Source of the DNA: an uncultured Alphaproteobacteria bacterium
Lineage (GTDB): Bacteria > Pseudomonadota > Alphaproteobacteria > Rhodobacterales > Rhodobacteraceae
Reading direction: 5' to 3'
Length of the DNA stretch: 64,000 nt
Assembly: GCA_913051655.1 (NCBI GenBank)
Contig: CAJXHI010000007.1
Span: 1-64,000, forward strand
The notes under the pieces were generated by a model, which saw only the letters and a list, made by a program, of their open reading frames with translations, made no database searches and was not told the DNA's origin. Shown here piece by piece: positions 53,596 through 62,974 of this stretch (position 1 is its first letter; each line of letters opens with the position of its first letter). Made by a program: the position numbers and the translations under genes.

Positions 53596-54654
53596 TCAAA
53601 AAATATGCGCCTTTCTTACATCAAAACTAAAGTTGGCATCCTGTCCAACAATTAGATTTATTTGTTCAGAGGTGGCATATCGGAACAAAACATTTTCTGG
53701 AGACATAAGCTCAATTATCGTTTCTGTTCCGAGCTGCTCTACCAATGTAACTTTGCCCTTGAGTGCCCCTTTAGGGTCCAAATTCAAATGCTGTGGACGA
53801 ATACCCAGACGCACGGTTGTGCCGCGTGTCTTCTCCGTCGACACCAAGCGTACATCGCTCAATTCTATTCCTTCGCCCAAGAACTCTGCAAGATTAACAT
53901 CCTTTTTAACATTTCCAAGAACACCATTAATAAAGTTCATCGTTGGGGAGCCTAAAAAATTGGCCACAAATTCATTTTCTGGATTATTAAAAAGGTCCAT
54001 TGGCTTTCCAATTTGCATAACCTCACCATCCCGCAGAACGACAATCTTGTCAGCCAAGGTCATCGCTTCAACTTGGTCATGGGTTACGTATATGGTTGTT
54101 GCTTCAAGCTGCGAATGTAGCCGTGCAATTTCGACCCTCGTACCATGGCGTAAGGCTGCATCTAAATTTGACAACGGTTCGTCAAATAAAAACACCTTAG
54201 GATTTCTAACGATAGCCCGCCCAATGGCAACTCTTTGGCGTTGTCCACCAGATAATTCCGCTGGTCTACGATCAAGAAGACGTTCCATTTGAAGAATTTT
54301 AGCAGCCGCTTCAACACGTTCTCTGATTTCAGTTTTAGAAAATTTTTGTAGGCTTAACGAAAAGGCCATGTTCTGAAAAACAGACATGTGCGGGTATAGG
54401 GCGTATGATTGAAAAACCATAGCAATACCTCTTTCTGAAGGTGGTAAATCCATAACAGGTCGCTCTGCTATTATAATCTCACCGTCACTTAGGCTCTCTA
54501 ATCCCGCGATGAGCCTAAGCAATGTCGATTTTCCACAACCTGAAGGCCCTACAAAGACGACAAACTCGCCTTTTTCTATCGATAATTGAACATCTTTTAT
54601 GACTTTCGTTTGACCAAAGGATTTGCTGACATTCTTAAGTTCAACTTGCGCCAT
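53596..54654 (-). CDS. aglK: Alpha-glucoside ABC transporter ATPase
   Basis: A 352-residue MalK/UgpC-type ATPase: Walker [18 protein letters not shown], the signature [16 protein letters not shown], Walker [27 protein letters not shown], and the C-terminal TOBE domain ([13 protein letters not shown]). It is the last gene of a five-gene leftward run in the same order as Sinorhizobium aglEFGAK. GAGGTAAC precedes the ATG, which overlaps the end of the alpha-glucosidase gene by 14 nt. Upstream of the stop, 222 bp separate it from the sulfatase start, with nothing notable. Confidence 0.9.
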   Translation of the reverse strand: MAQVELKNVSKSFGQTKVIKDVQLSIEKGEFVVFVGPSGCGKSTLLRLIAGLESLSDGEIIIAERPVMDLPPSERGIAMVFQSYALYPHMSVFQNMAFSLSLQKFSKTEIRERVEAAAKILQMERLLDRRPAELSGGQRQRVAIGRAIVRNPKVFLFDEPLSNLDAALRHGTRVEIARLHSQLEATTIYVTHDQVEAMTLADKIVVLRDGEVMQIGKPMDLFNNPENEFVANFLGSPTMNFINGVLGNVKKDVNLAEFLGEGIELSDVRLVSTEKTRGTTVRLGIRPQHLNLDPKGALKGKVTLVEQLGTETIIELMSPENVLFRYATSEQINLIVGQDANFSFDVRKAHIF

Positions 54655-56209
54655 AAGTTACCTCACTAAAGGTGGATTTAACCAATTCAAAATCAAATTT
54701 ACATCTTAATATTTGAGTTTCGCTTATTCTATCAAAAATGATTTCTTTTGGACCACCGGATACATGTGACATAATATTAGCTGTCACCATAGCAGGCTGC
54801 TTCTTGCGCCATTTTAGGAAGTTAGAGAATTTTTGATAAACTGAATTTTCACATCTTGCCATGTCTAAACCAGCTTTTTCCAGATGAGATGTCGCTATTG
54901 GCAGCCAGGACTCATTTGCTGCTGTGAAGCCTCCCATTGGCTTGCTTTTTTCCCAAACCATGGGGGTTCGGCATGTATCTCTGCCCCGAAATTCGGGATA
55001 AAAATTTAATCCCCACGGGTCTTTCATTTTGTCAAATTGAATATCTGAAACGTCTGGAAGTCCTAATTCCTCACCCTGATACACGCAGGAGGAGCCAATC
55101 AGTGATGTTTGGAGCTGAAGAAGCAATAATTGCAAATTATCTTGCTTTTCTGAAGTTAATTCGAGTGGGCTTAACTGTCGAGTAGCTGAGCGGGGGACGT
55201 CATGGTTTGAGAAAGCAAAGCAGAGTCTTCCTGTACCATTGAAAGCCTCTCTTGCATTTGAAATCGCATTTTTGAGTTCAGAGACGTTTAGGCCTGTCCA
55301 CTTTAAAAGGTCAAAGTTGTAAGTAGCATGAAGCCTGCCCGGTTCGGAAAATATTTTGCTAATATTCGTGGCATTACCATTATCGCCATCAACCTCTCCC
55401 ATAAGAAAGCGATCACCATCATATTTGTTGGCAATTTTTCTGAACGTTTTGGTGAATTCCTGGATTACAGGTTGATTAAGTTGAGCAATATCGTGAAGTT
55501 GCCTAAAAAAAGGTTGTCTGTCTTGCGGCAGGTTTCCGAGGTTAAAGTTTGGGTTAGGCAAATTATCCTTATAAGGTTCGCAGTCTCCATTAATCGTATG
55601 CACAGCATCCAGTCTAAAACCATCAACACCCCTGTCGAACCAAAATCTAGCAACTTTATTCAATGCGTCTTGTACTTCGTGATTTGCATAGTTCAAATTG
55701 GGTTGCTGTGGCAAAAAGTTGTGTAAATAGTATTGTTGTCGCCTGGGCTCCCATGACCAGGCAGGTCCACCAAAAAAAGATAGCCAATTATTTGGTGGAC
55801 AGCCATCAGGTTTTGGATCGACCCAGTGGAACCAATTAGATTTTGGGTTATCTTTCGATTTACGACTTTCTTCAAACCACGGATGTAGGAAAGAGCAATG
55901 AGCTGGCACAATATCTATCAAAAGGCGTAAATTAAGATTGTGAGTTTCTTCAATTAAACGATCGAAATCACTCAAACTTCCATACTCAGGATTTACATCA
56001 CAATAATTAGATACATCATACCCAAAGTCATATTGGGGAGACATGAAAAATGGGCTTATCCAAATGGCATCCACCCCCAAATTTGCAATATAGTCCAGCC
56101 TGGATGTGATACCATTTAGATCACCAATACCATCAGAGTTTGAGTCTTGGAATGATCTGGGATAAATTTGATAGATGACAGCATTTTCCCACCATTTCAA
56201 AGAAGACAT
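54641..56209 (-). CDS. aglA: Alpha-glucosidase (GH13)
   Basis: A 522-residue intracellular GH13 enzyme that hydrolyses imported alpha-glucosides such as sucrose, trehalose or maltose-type sugars to glucose. The N-terminus [19 protein letters not shown] is classic. The nucleophile lies in [15 protein letters not shown], the acid/base in FLMGEVDGD, and the transition-state aspartate in FSNHDVPRS. No signal peptide is present, so it works in the cytoplasm after uptake by the linked transporter. AGGGAG precedes the ATG, and it is 4 bp after the aglG stop. Confidence 0.93.
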   Translation of the reverse strand: MSSLKWWENAVIYQIYPRSFQDSNSDGIGDLNGITSRLDYIANLGVDAIWISPFFMSPQYDFGYDVSNYCDVNPEYGSLSDFDRLIEETHNLNLRLLIDIVPAHCSFLHPWFEESRKSKDNPKSNWFHWVDPKPDGCPPNNWLSFFGGPAWSWEPRRQQYYLHNFLPQQPNLNYANHEVQDALNKVARFWFDRGVDGFRLDAVHTINGDCEPYKDNLPNPNFNLGNLPQDRQPFFRQLHDIAQLNQPVIQEFTKTFRKIANKYDGDRFLMGEVDGDNGNATNISKIFSEPGRLHATYNFDLLKWTGLNVSELKNAISNAREAFNGTGRLCFAFSNHDVPRSATRQLSPLELTSEKQDNLQLLLLQLQTSLIGSSCVYQGEELGLPDVSDIQFDKMKDPWGLNFYPEFRGRDTCRTPMVWEKSKPMGGFTAANESWLPIATSHLEKAGLDMARCENSVYQKFSNFLKWRKKQPAMVTANIMSHVSGGPKEIIFDRISETQILRCKFDFELVKSTFSEVTYGAS

Positions 56210-56212
56210 TTG

Positions 56213-57439
56213 CTAAACTCCCTTGACGGATCCGGCGAGCAAGCCCCTGATAAAATATTTTTGCATAGCGAGAAAAACTATAACTGGGACTACCATGGAG
56301 ATTACAGCTGAAGCGTTGAGGAGATGAAGTTGGTCTCCAAAAGTTCCCAGCTGTCTTTCCAATAAAATAGGGAAAACTATATTGTCCGTTTCGCTAGGGC
56401 CAATGAACATGGCTACCAACAAATCATTCCAGATCCAAAGAAACTGAAATATACTAAAAGAAGCAAGCGCTGGCACAGAAAGCGGAACGACTACTTTTAC
56501 GAAAATTTGCATATGATTAGCCCCGTCAATTTTGGCGCTTTCGAGCAATTCCCTAGGCAATCCCACGATATAATTTCGTAAAAGAAATATAGCTAGAGGA
56601 AGGCCAAAGCCTGTATGCGTGAGCCACAAACCTGCAAATGATTTCGTGGGGAATTTACATGAATTTGTCAATTCACAATCTGTTGTCCACTGCTTCAAAG
56701 CCGTTGCCCAAGTTGCAATTCCATTAAAGCCTTGAAGGATTGGTAAAAACGCCAATTGGGTTGGGACGACCATCAACGAGACCACAACTATAAATAACCA
56801 ATCCCTGCCTGGAAACTGCATCCATGAAAAGGCATAAGCAGCAAAAGCAGCGACTGTAATGGGTATGATAGTTGCCGGAACAACTACTATAAAGGAAGAG
56901 ATGAGAGCGTTGGGCACGTCTTTGTTATCTAATAAAACCTCAAAATATGCCTCGGCGCCAAATACTGGGTCTTGATTAATAAAAACATCAAGATTCTTTG
57001 GTCTTGGCGCAATTTCCTCTGGAAAAGACCAAACGAAATCACCGTTAGCTTGGAAAACAAATTTGCCTCCTCGGACGTCCATAACTTCGCCGGCAGGCAC
57101 AAGTTTTCGAATAAGCTTAGTTTTGCCTGGTTTGCTGGGGTCTGCCACCCGACCTTTAAACATGATCGAGCTAATTTCTCCCGATATTTGAAACCATTCT
57201 TCATCTTTGTTTATCCGTTGGAAAATATTACCTGACATTTTGACTATTTTGGCCTGCTCACCTTTATCATGTGTGCTGAAACGATGCCCAAGTTCCGTTG
57301 GTGTGAATGCTGTCCAAAAGCCTGAGGTCTTAGAGGCAATTTCTGATCTGAATGAAGTTGTGATTAGGGCTACAAAAGGCACTATCCATATTACTAGAAT
57401 TATGGCGAGGGTTATATGAGCAAACGATCGATTATACAT
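56213..57439 (-). CDS. aglG: Alpha-glucoside ABC transporter permease (AglG)
   Basis: A 408-residue MalG-type inner-membrane permease. It has an N-terminal helix (HITLAIILVIWIVPFVALI), a large periplasmic insert of about 150 residues, and the transmembrane domain ending with the EAA-like loop GLPRELLESAKIDGANHMQIFVKVVVPL. The large insert is typical of AglG and separates it from ordinary ~280-residue MalG proteins. It is followed closely by aglA and preceded by aglF, a gap of 14 bp. Confidence 0.9.
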   Translation of the reverse strand: MYNRSFAHITLAIILVIWIVPFVALITTSFRSEIASKTSGFWTAFTPTELGHRFSTHDKGEQAKIVKMSGNIFQRINKDEEWFQISGEISSIMFKGRVADPSKPGKTKLIRKLVPAGEVMDVRGGKFVFQANGDFVWSFPEEIAPRPKNLDVFINQDPVFGAEAYFEVLLDNKDVPNALISSFIVVVPATIIPITVAAFAAYAFSWMQFPGRDWLFIVVVSLMVVPTQLAFLPILQGFNGIATWATALKQWTTDCELTNSCKFPTKSFAGLWLTHTGFGLPLAIFLLRNYIVGLPRELLESAKIDGANHMQIFVKVVVPLSVPALASFSIFQFLWIWNDLLVAMFIGPSETDNIVFPILLERQLGTFGDQLHLLNASAVISMVVPVIVFLAMQKYFIRGLLAGSVKGV

Positions 57440-57453
57440 GAGCAGTCACGTCC

Positions 57454-58707
57454 TTAGTGTCCTAGCTGCTTTTGTTCGCGTCGAATACGCCAACCAAGAA
57501 AAATCATATGAGGTATAACTGTTATCATCAGCATAACGGCTATAGCGGCAAATAAATTATCAACATTGTTACCACCAATAGACCATGTGTTCATTGCAGC
57601 CTCCATCATAGTTGCAAGCAGAAGCTTGTCATCATCGTTAGCAGACAATGCGTAGGGTATATCAAAAACCTTCAGTACATCTGTTACTAGGTAGGTCCAT
57701 ACAACAACCACGGCTGAGAAAATTTGAGGTAATTTTACTCTAAAGAAAAGTTGTCTAGGGTTCGCTCCATCGATAATGGCGGCCTCTACTGTTTCTTGCG
57801 GCACACCTCTTAATGCAGCAGAAAAAATAACCATTGCGAAACCGGTTTTTATCCAAACCATAATCCACATAAGGTAGAAGTTGCCCCAAAACTTGAGATT
57901 ATATAGGGGCTCATTATACTTAGGCGTATGTCCCAGAAGTGCTTTTAAAAGGCCTATTTGATAGGAAGGTGTAACACCATTTACCGCTTCTTGAGGTTCA
58001 ATACCGCCGCCTGCAAAAATATTCCGCCAGATTACGGCCGCTCCAACAAAAGAAATAGCTAATGGAACAAATATAAAAGTCTTTGCAACTATACCCCATC
58101 GCACTGAGTCTGCCAAAACCGCAATCAATAATCCAAAAATTATGCACAGAGAAGGTACTAAAATCAGCCACATTAAACTGTTTCTCATGGCAAGTCTAAA
58201 TTGAAGATACCCCAAAGCGGCAGGATCCCAAAGAAACGCGTAGTTGCTAACTGATGCTGTCCCATCGGGTTTTGTGAAAGATATTTTTAAAGTCACAAGA
58301 GCTGGGATAAACAAAAACAGAAGTAGCAAAACAAGTGCAGGTCCTACGAATATCCAAGGCTGAATTGTTTCAGCGATAATGGATCTTCTTCCAATAAACT
58401 TGCTGGATCTGAAATTTGCCAACCCAAAGTTGAGCCAGTTTGTGATCCAGTAATACAAGAATGAGATAAATAAAGCTATCATAACTGAACGTAGAGCAAA
58501 GCCAACCTTCGCAAACCTCAGTTCTGTTACAAAAGGTGCTACAGACCATTCATACTTACGTTGAAGCCAAAGGCCAAAATTTGCAAAAGCGTCATCAATC
58601 GGTGCCGTTAACGAAAATACAAAGACAGCGGTAAGTGGTAACACACAAACGATCGTTAGAACGATGGCCAAACTATTACTGAAAATTATAGATTGAATAG
58701 AACGCAT
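57454..58707 (-). CDS. aglF: Alpha-glucoside ABC transporter permease (AglF)
   Basis: A 417-residue MalF-type permease with about eight membrane helices. IQPWIFVGPALVLLLLFLFIPALVTLKIS opens the main transmembrane block, and the EAA loop is GVPQETVEAAIIDGANPRQLFFRVKLPQ. Extra N-terminal helices (LAIVLTIVCVLPLTAVFVFS) extend it beyond a typical MalF core of 300, matching AglF. The ATG at 58707 has no strong ribosome site; it follows a hairpin that separates it from aglE. Confidence 0.9.
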   Translation of the reverse strand: MRSIQSIIFSNSLAIVLTIVCVLPLTAVFVFSLTAPIDDAFANFGLWLQRKYEWSVAPFVTELRFAKVGFALRSVMIALFISFLYYWITNWLNFGLANFRSSKFIGRRSIIAETIQPWIFVGPALVLLLLFLFIPALVTLKISFTKPDGTASVSNYAFLWDPAALGYLQFRLAMRNSLMWLILVPSLCIIFGLLIAVLADSVRWGIVAKTFIFVPLAISFVGAAVIWRNIFAGGGIEPQEAVNGVTPSYQIGLLKALLGHTPKYNEPLYNLKFWGNFYLMWIMVWIKTGFAMVIFSAALRGVPQETVEAAIIDGANPRQLFFRVKLPQIFSAVVVVWTYLVTDVLKVFDIPYALSANDDDKLLLATMMEAAMNTWSIGGNNVDNLFAAIAVMLMITVIPHMIFLGWRIRREQKQLGH

Positions 58708-58733
58708 TTAGAATTTTGCCTCAAACTTATTTA

Positions 58734-58765
58734 ATAAGAGCACAGGGGTTTACCCGTGCTCTTAT
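58734..58765 (-). terminator. Hairpin between aglE and aglF
   Basis: Stem ATAAGAGCAC / GTGCTCTTAT, extended by GGG/CCC around a short loop, with a single bulged A. No U-run follows. Placed after the binding-protein gene, it likely stabilises the aglE transcript or attenuates the downstream genes rather than ending all transcription. Confidence 0.75.
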
Positions 58766-58783
58766 CATAATTGTATTTAAATA

Positions 58784-60118
58784 TTATTTTATAGCGTCCC
58801 AAGCTGCTTGAATGTTGTCAGCAGTGGTCTTTGCGTCTTGGCCGTTTGCAAACGCTGTCATCTCACTCCAGAAAGCGCCAGCGCCGATAGCTCCAGGCAT
58901 TAAGTCTGATGCATCAAAGCGGAAAGTCGTTGCATTTGCGAGGATCTCACCTTGCTTTCTAAGAAGTGGTGTCGCATAGGCACTCAGCTCTGCTCCTTTA
59001 TGAGCAGTTAGGAATACACCCTGCTGCATCCATGCCTCATGTGCCGAGGCTTCTTGTAAATATTTAAAGAAGGCACGTGTAGCAGGCGAGTCCTTCGCCA
59101 TGGTGTACAATGTTCCAGCACCAAGAACTGGATTTCCCAAGTTCCCAGATGCAAAGGGTGGGAAATAAAATGCATCTGCTTCACCGCGTGCAACCTCCTC
59201 ACCTTTATCCGGAAAAAATCCGGTAATGAATGAAGCTTGACGGTGCATCATGCAACTCGGGGGTGATGTGAATAAACCTTTTGGCGCATCACCAAACGAA
59301 GTAGTCGCTACAGAAGCTGCACCTCCCGCAACATAATCATCATTTCGAGAAAATTGGCCATAAAGCTCCATGGCTTTTATTACTTCCGGGCTATTGAAAG
59401 CTAAATCGTTTGACACCCAACGATCGTAGTTTGCAGCCGAAGTGGTGCGTAGCATGATGTCTTCCATCCAGTCGGTTGCAGTCCAACCTGTAGCATTTCC
59501 AGACTCAACGCCAATACACCAAGGTGTATTACCATCAGCTACCATTTGATCTGACAAAGCGATTAGTTCTTCCATAGTGGACGGAATTTCATATCCATTG
59601 TCTTCAAATTGCTCCGGCGAATACCAAACCAAAGATTTTAAATCCATTTTGAAGGCAAAGCCATAGAATTGATCATTGCCATCAGGATCTGCATAAGTGC
59701 CAAGATCTACCCAAGATGAACCTGCACCGTAATTGTCTTTCATCCACGTGGCTGCATCGTTACCAATAGGTACTAAGTGGCCTTCTGCTGCCATATCAGC
59801 GGCCAGGCCAGGCTGAGGGAAGATAGCAATGTTAGGCGGGTTATTTGAACGCATGTCAGCAACGACCAAGGCTGCAAAATCGCGCGAACCTGAATATTGA
59901 ATTTTTGCGCCCGTTGCATTTTCAAAGCAGCTTACTGTGTTCAGGAACATTTCTTGGTCTGTGCCCAAAAGTGAGCCCTGAACGGTTATAACTTGATCAG
60001 GGAAACTTCCCATATCGCCAAGTTTTGAGGGTGTGTCGCAGACATTAGCATGGGCAACATTGCCAATGCCCAACGTCAAAGCCGCTGCTGCGCTTAAGGT
60101 TTTAATGTTGAGTTTCAT
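58784..60118 (-). CDS. aglE: Alpha-glucoside ABC transporter substrate-binding protein (AglE)
   Basis: A 444-residue periplasmic sugar-binding protein. A signal peptide (MKLNIKTLSAAAALTLGIGNVAHA) precedes the mature region, with ITVQGSLLGTDQEMFLNTVSCFENATGAKIQYSGS, DLKSLVWYSPEQFEDNGYEIP and PGAIGAGAFWSEMTAFANG (some shortened). Cluster and length match AglE of Sinorhizobium. GGGAGGAATAG lies before the ATG. It is the first gene of the agl operon and has a dyad just upstream that may be the operator. A LacI-type aglR gene is not found in the window. Confidence 0.92.
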   Translation of the reverse strand: MKLNIKTLSAAAALTLGIGNVAHANVCDTPSKLGDMGSFPDQVITVQGSLLGTDQEMFLNTVSCFENATGAKIQYSGSRDFAALVVADMRSNNPPNIAIFPQPGLAADMAAEGHLVPIGNDAATWMKDNYGAGSSWVDLGTYADPDGNDQFYGFAFKMDLKSLVWYSPEQFEDNGYEIPSTMEELIALSDQMVADGNTPWCIGVESGNATGWTATDWMEDIMLRTTSAANYDRWVSNDLAFNSPEVIKAMELYGQFSRNDDYVAGGAASVATTSFGDAPKGLFTSPPSCMMHRQASFITGFFPDKGEEVARGEADAFYFPPFASGNLGNPVLGAGTLYTMAKDSPATRAFFKYLQEASAHEAWMQQGVFLTAHKGAELSAYATPLLRKQGEILANATTFRFDASDLMPGAIGAGAFWSEMTAFANGQDAKTTADNIQAAWDAIK

Positions 60119-60147
60119 TCTATTCCTCCCATCAGACGAAACTTAGA

Positions 60148-60165
60148 TACTATGAACCGATAGTA
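60148..60165. promoter_or_regulatory. Candidate operator upstream of aglE
   Basis: TACTAT-GAACCG-ATAGTA is an 18-bp dyad with perfect 6-bp arms, 30 bp before the aglE start. The position and length suit a repressor such as a LacI- or GntR-type regulator of the sugar operon. The binder is unknown. Confidence 0.5.
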
Positions 60166-60338
60166 AGTCTTATGATAAAGTAAATGTCTAGTCTCATACT
60201 GGGTCAATTCTTTTTAATCCCTTAAAACTATTATCCGGACTAAGTAACATGCCCTCGGCATCCAATCAGATGATTAAAGCGCTCAATCTGCTTTGAAGGA
60301 ATAATAAGCGGGTTCCTGTGCTTAGCTCTCTGAACTTA

Positions 60339-60806
60339 TCAGAAAAAAAATGAAAGAAAGTTACCCTCCAGCATCTGCACGTTCTTTACTTCAGCAACGG
60401 CGATGACATTATCGCCTCCACGGTAAGTGGCGAGGTTTTTACATTCGGACCGCGCGAGGCAGTTTTCAATTGATGAAACATTCTCAGTGTTAACAAATAT
60501 GTCTGTATTATCAAAAATAAAAAAGGATTTTGCAAAATCGTGCCAGAGATATTTTTGATCATATAACAGAATGCGAGTTGCAAAATACTGTGCAATTTCG
60601 AAAAAAGGAAAGCGGCGTGAACCTTTATATGGTTACCGAAGAACAAGTAGAGGGTCTAATGATAGGGAAGAAAAGCTATTTTCTGTAATGCCAGCCGGAC
60701 CTTTGTCATAAGCCACTGTCACTAGGGTCACACCTCGAACAAATTGGCTTCATGCACCGTATTAGATGCGTATATCGCTCTCATATGGCTTGAATTCAGT
60801 CACCAT
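60339..60806 (-). pseudogene. Decayed flavin reductase (DIM6/HpaC-like) pseudogene
   Basis: Read leftward from an ATG at 60806, the frames give a flavin reductase of about 156 codons: [20 protein letters not shown] and [15 protein letters not shown] (family GVTxVTT...NSFxSVSLDPPLV), then in another frame NHIKVHAAFLFSKLHSI, then in a third DQKYLWHDFAKS, ENCLARSECKNLATYRGGDN and VIAVAEVKNVQMLEG (family ALAxLEC...GGDHxIxxGEV). At least two stops occur in the first 20 codons (TAA, TGA) and there are two or more frameshifts. It starts 20 bp after the aldo/keto reductase stop, as the third gene of the LLM operon. Such reductases feed FMNH2 to LLM monooxygenases. Confidence 0.8.
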
Positions 60807-60826
60807 ATTCCACCAACATCGGCCAT

Positions 60827-61717
60827 CTATGCCACTTCCTGACCCAACGCTGCCTCGTAAAGCTCAAACCAATCTTGCCGATCTAGTTTTAACGTCATTG
60901 CATCAGAAATTGTTGAAATGCGTGAGAGCGTGTTGGTGCCAAGGACCGGCAAAATACCGGCAGGATGCATTAGCAAAAAGGCCACAGCCACCGCAGCACG
61001 ATCCACATCGTTTTCAGTGGCGAGCCGGTCTATTACCCTTGCGACGCCGGAATTCCCACCCATCAAATCACCACCACCAAGGGGCGACCAAGCCATAAGG
61101 CGATGACCGTGACGCTGATGAAAAGCTAGATCGCCGTTTGTGAAGGGCGCGATTTTTTTGAGACTGATTTCAATCTGATTTGTTACCAGTTGGTTCTTCA
61201 TGGCAGATTGCAAAAGTTCCCAGTCCCATGGTCGAAAATTGGACCCTCCAATAGATCCGACTTTGCCAGAGGAAACCAATGCGTCAAGTGCGGCACCAGT
61301 GACATGATGGTCCATAAACGGATCGGGGCGATGGATCAGTAAAAGGTCAATATGGTCTATCCCCATTTCCTTAAGGGATGCATCCACGCTTGCATGAATG
61401 TGATCGCGTGATGTGTTATAATGTTTGACCCGGGTTCCACTATGCCGACCCGCATCCACTAAAATATCGCATTTTGTGATGATTTCCATCTGTTTTACCA
61501 AAGATGGATTCGCCTTTAATGCCGCGCCCATTAAAGCCTCTGCTGAATAGCCGCCGTAAATATCTGCTTGATCAAATGTGGTGATTCCTTGATCCAGACA
61601 GCTTTGAATTTTGGCCTCCACGTGTTTTACTGAGGTGTCGTGGTCCTCAGCCAAACGCCACATCCCATAAATTAAACGACTGAACTCTAATTTACCTGTT
61701 AACGCTACGCGTTCCAT
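60827..61717 (-). CDS. Aldo/keto reductase
   Basis: A 296-residue NADPH-dependent aldo/keto reductase of the YdhF-like group: FSRLIYGMWRLAEDHDTS, the active site GITTFDQADIYGGYSAE with the Asp-Tyr pair, a lysine in IITKCDI, IDHIDLLLIHRPDPFMDHH, IGGSNFRPWDWELL and MAWSPLGGG with the NADPH-binding part RISTISDAMTLKLD. AGGAG precedes the ATG, which overlaps the LLM gene stop as TAATG. It is likely translated with the monooxygenase and sits between it and the dead flavin reductase. Confidence 0.9.
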   Translation of the reverse strand: MERVALTGKLEFSRLIYGMWRLAEDHDTSVKHVEAKIQSCLDQGITTFDQADIYGGYSAEALMGAALKANPSLVKQMEIITKCDILVDAGRHSGTRVKHYNTSRDHIHASVDASLKEMGIDHIDLLLIHRPDPFMDHHVTGAALDALVSSGKVGSIGGSNFRPWDWELLQSAMKNQLVTNQIEISLKKIAPFTNGDLAFHQRHGHRLMAWSPLGGGDLMGGNSGVARVIDRLATENDVDRAAVAVAFLLMHPAGILPVLGTNTLSRISTISDAMTLKLDRQDWFELYEAALGQEVA

Positions 61718-62871
61718 TATTTGCGTTCTCCTACGCCTAAGGGGGTTTTTGGTGTTTCATTGGGTACGCGCCCATATTGGTGAGGTAATGAACATGTTTG
61801 CAACTCTGGCATGACCAGTTTACCAAAATATTCTGCCTCTTCTATGTGTGGATAGCCGGAAAAAATGAACGCACGCATGCCCATTTTTCGATAAGCTTCA
61901 ATTTTGCTAAGGATTTGATCGGCTGAGCCTACGAGTGCTGCTCCGCACCCTGACCGCGCTCGCCCTATACCTGTCCATAAATGCGGCTCTATATAGCCAA
62001 ATTTATCTGCCAATTCGCGATTTTTTGCTTGATGTGACACGCCGAGAGAGGACGAATCAAGTGCACGTTCGCGGATCATCCGACCATATTCATCATCCAG
62101 TTTTGAAGCAATATAATCTGCATATTCGCGTGCCTCTGCCTCTGTTTCACGTGCGATCATATGAACGCGCAGCCCATAATCGAGAGTTCGATCGTATCTT
62201 TCAGCAACGGAATTGATCTTCCTCATTCTGCCTTCAAGCTCTTCAATTTTTTCAGGCCACATCAAGTAGACGTCACAATGTTGAGCGCAAAGCTCTTGGG
62301 CATCTGGCGAATACCCTCCGAAATACAGAAGCGGCCCACCGGTTTGGTACGGTTTTGTCGGATCTGTGCTGAGCATTTTGAAATTATAAACTTCACCCGA
62401 ATAATTTATTTCATCCTGCGTCCACGCTTGTTTGAGAATTTCAACAACTTCACGTGACCGTTGGTAGCGATGGCGGCTTGGTTCCTTTTGGCCGGGGAAA
62501 TCTGAACTTATAATGTTAATGGTCAAGCGGCCCTCAAGCATATGATCAAGCGTTGCTAGGGTGCGCGCCAACATAATAGGTTGCATTTCTCCACATCGTA
62601 CGGCCGCCAAAAGATTGATTTTGTCTGTGATTGGTGCGCAACCTGCAACAAAGGCAAGAGTGTCTTGACCAACTTGATATGAAGAGGGGCATAGAATATT
62701 GCGAAATCCTTGCTCCTCAGCCGTTTTTACAATTTGGGAACAATGCGCCCAGCTAGAGCGCAGATCGCCGTCCGGCACGCCCAAAAATTGATAATCATCT
62801 GAACAAAGCGCTGAAAACCAAGATACTTCGGATGTTTCCAGATCACTGGAGGTGATAGGCACAATGCTCAT
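61717..62871 (-). CDS. LLM-class flavin-dependent monooxygenase (SsuD-like)
   Basis: A 384-residue luciferase-like enzyme of the alkanesulfonate monooxygenase group, which uses FMNH2 and O2 to break C-S or similar bonds. Recognisable segments are YQFLGVPDGDLRSSWAHCSQI, LLAAVRCGEMQPIMLARTLATLDHMLEGRLTINI (part), GGPLLYFGGYSPDAQELC, CDVYLMWPE and ALVGSADQILSKIEAYRKMG. The ATG at 62871 (MSIVPIT) follows AAGGGTCG; the frame is open to 62901. It needs a flavin reductase partner, and the one in this operon is broken. It diverges from a GntR regulator. Confidence 0.9.
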   Translation of the reverse strand: MSIVPITSSDLETSEVSWFSALCSDDYQFLGVPDGDLRSSWAHCSQIVKTAEEQGFRNILCPSSYQVGQDTLAFVAGCAPITDKINLLAAVRCGEMQPIMLARTLATLDHMLEGRLTINIISSDFPGQKEPSRHRYQRSREVVEILKQAWTQDEINYSGEVYNFKMLSTDPTKPYQTGGPLLYFGGYSPDAQELCAQHCDVYLMWPEKIEELEGRMRKINSVAERYDRTLDYGLRVHMIARETEAEAREYADYIASKLDDEYGRMIRERALDSSSLGVSHQAKNRELADKFGYIEPHLWTGIGRARSGCGAALVGSADQILSKIEAYRKMGMRAFIFSGYPHIEEAEYFGKLVMPELQTCSLPHQYGRVPNETPKTPLGVGERK

Positions 62872-62920
62872 TTCGACCCTTGTGAAAATCAAAGTTGTCA
62901 AACGGTAGCATTGTAATTAG

Positions 62921-62932
62921 TATAGATCAATA
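62921..62932. promoter_or_regulatory. Weak dyad in the LLM / GntR divergent gap
   Basis: TATAGATCAATA matches its reverse complement at 10 of 12 positions, in the 103-bp gap between the divergent LLM and regulator genes. It is a candidate GntR operator by position only; flanking ATTGT and ACAAT (62910-62914, 62938-62942) extend the symmetry. Confidence 0.3.
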
Positions 62933-62974
62933 GTGTAACAATATCGTGAGTAAGATCGAGGAATTGGAATAACT

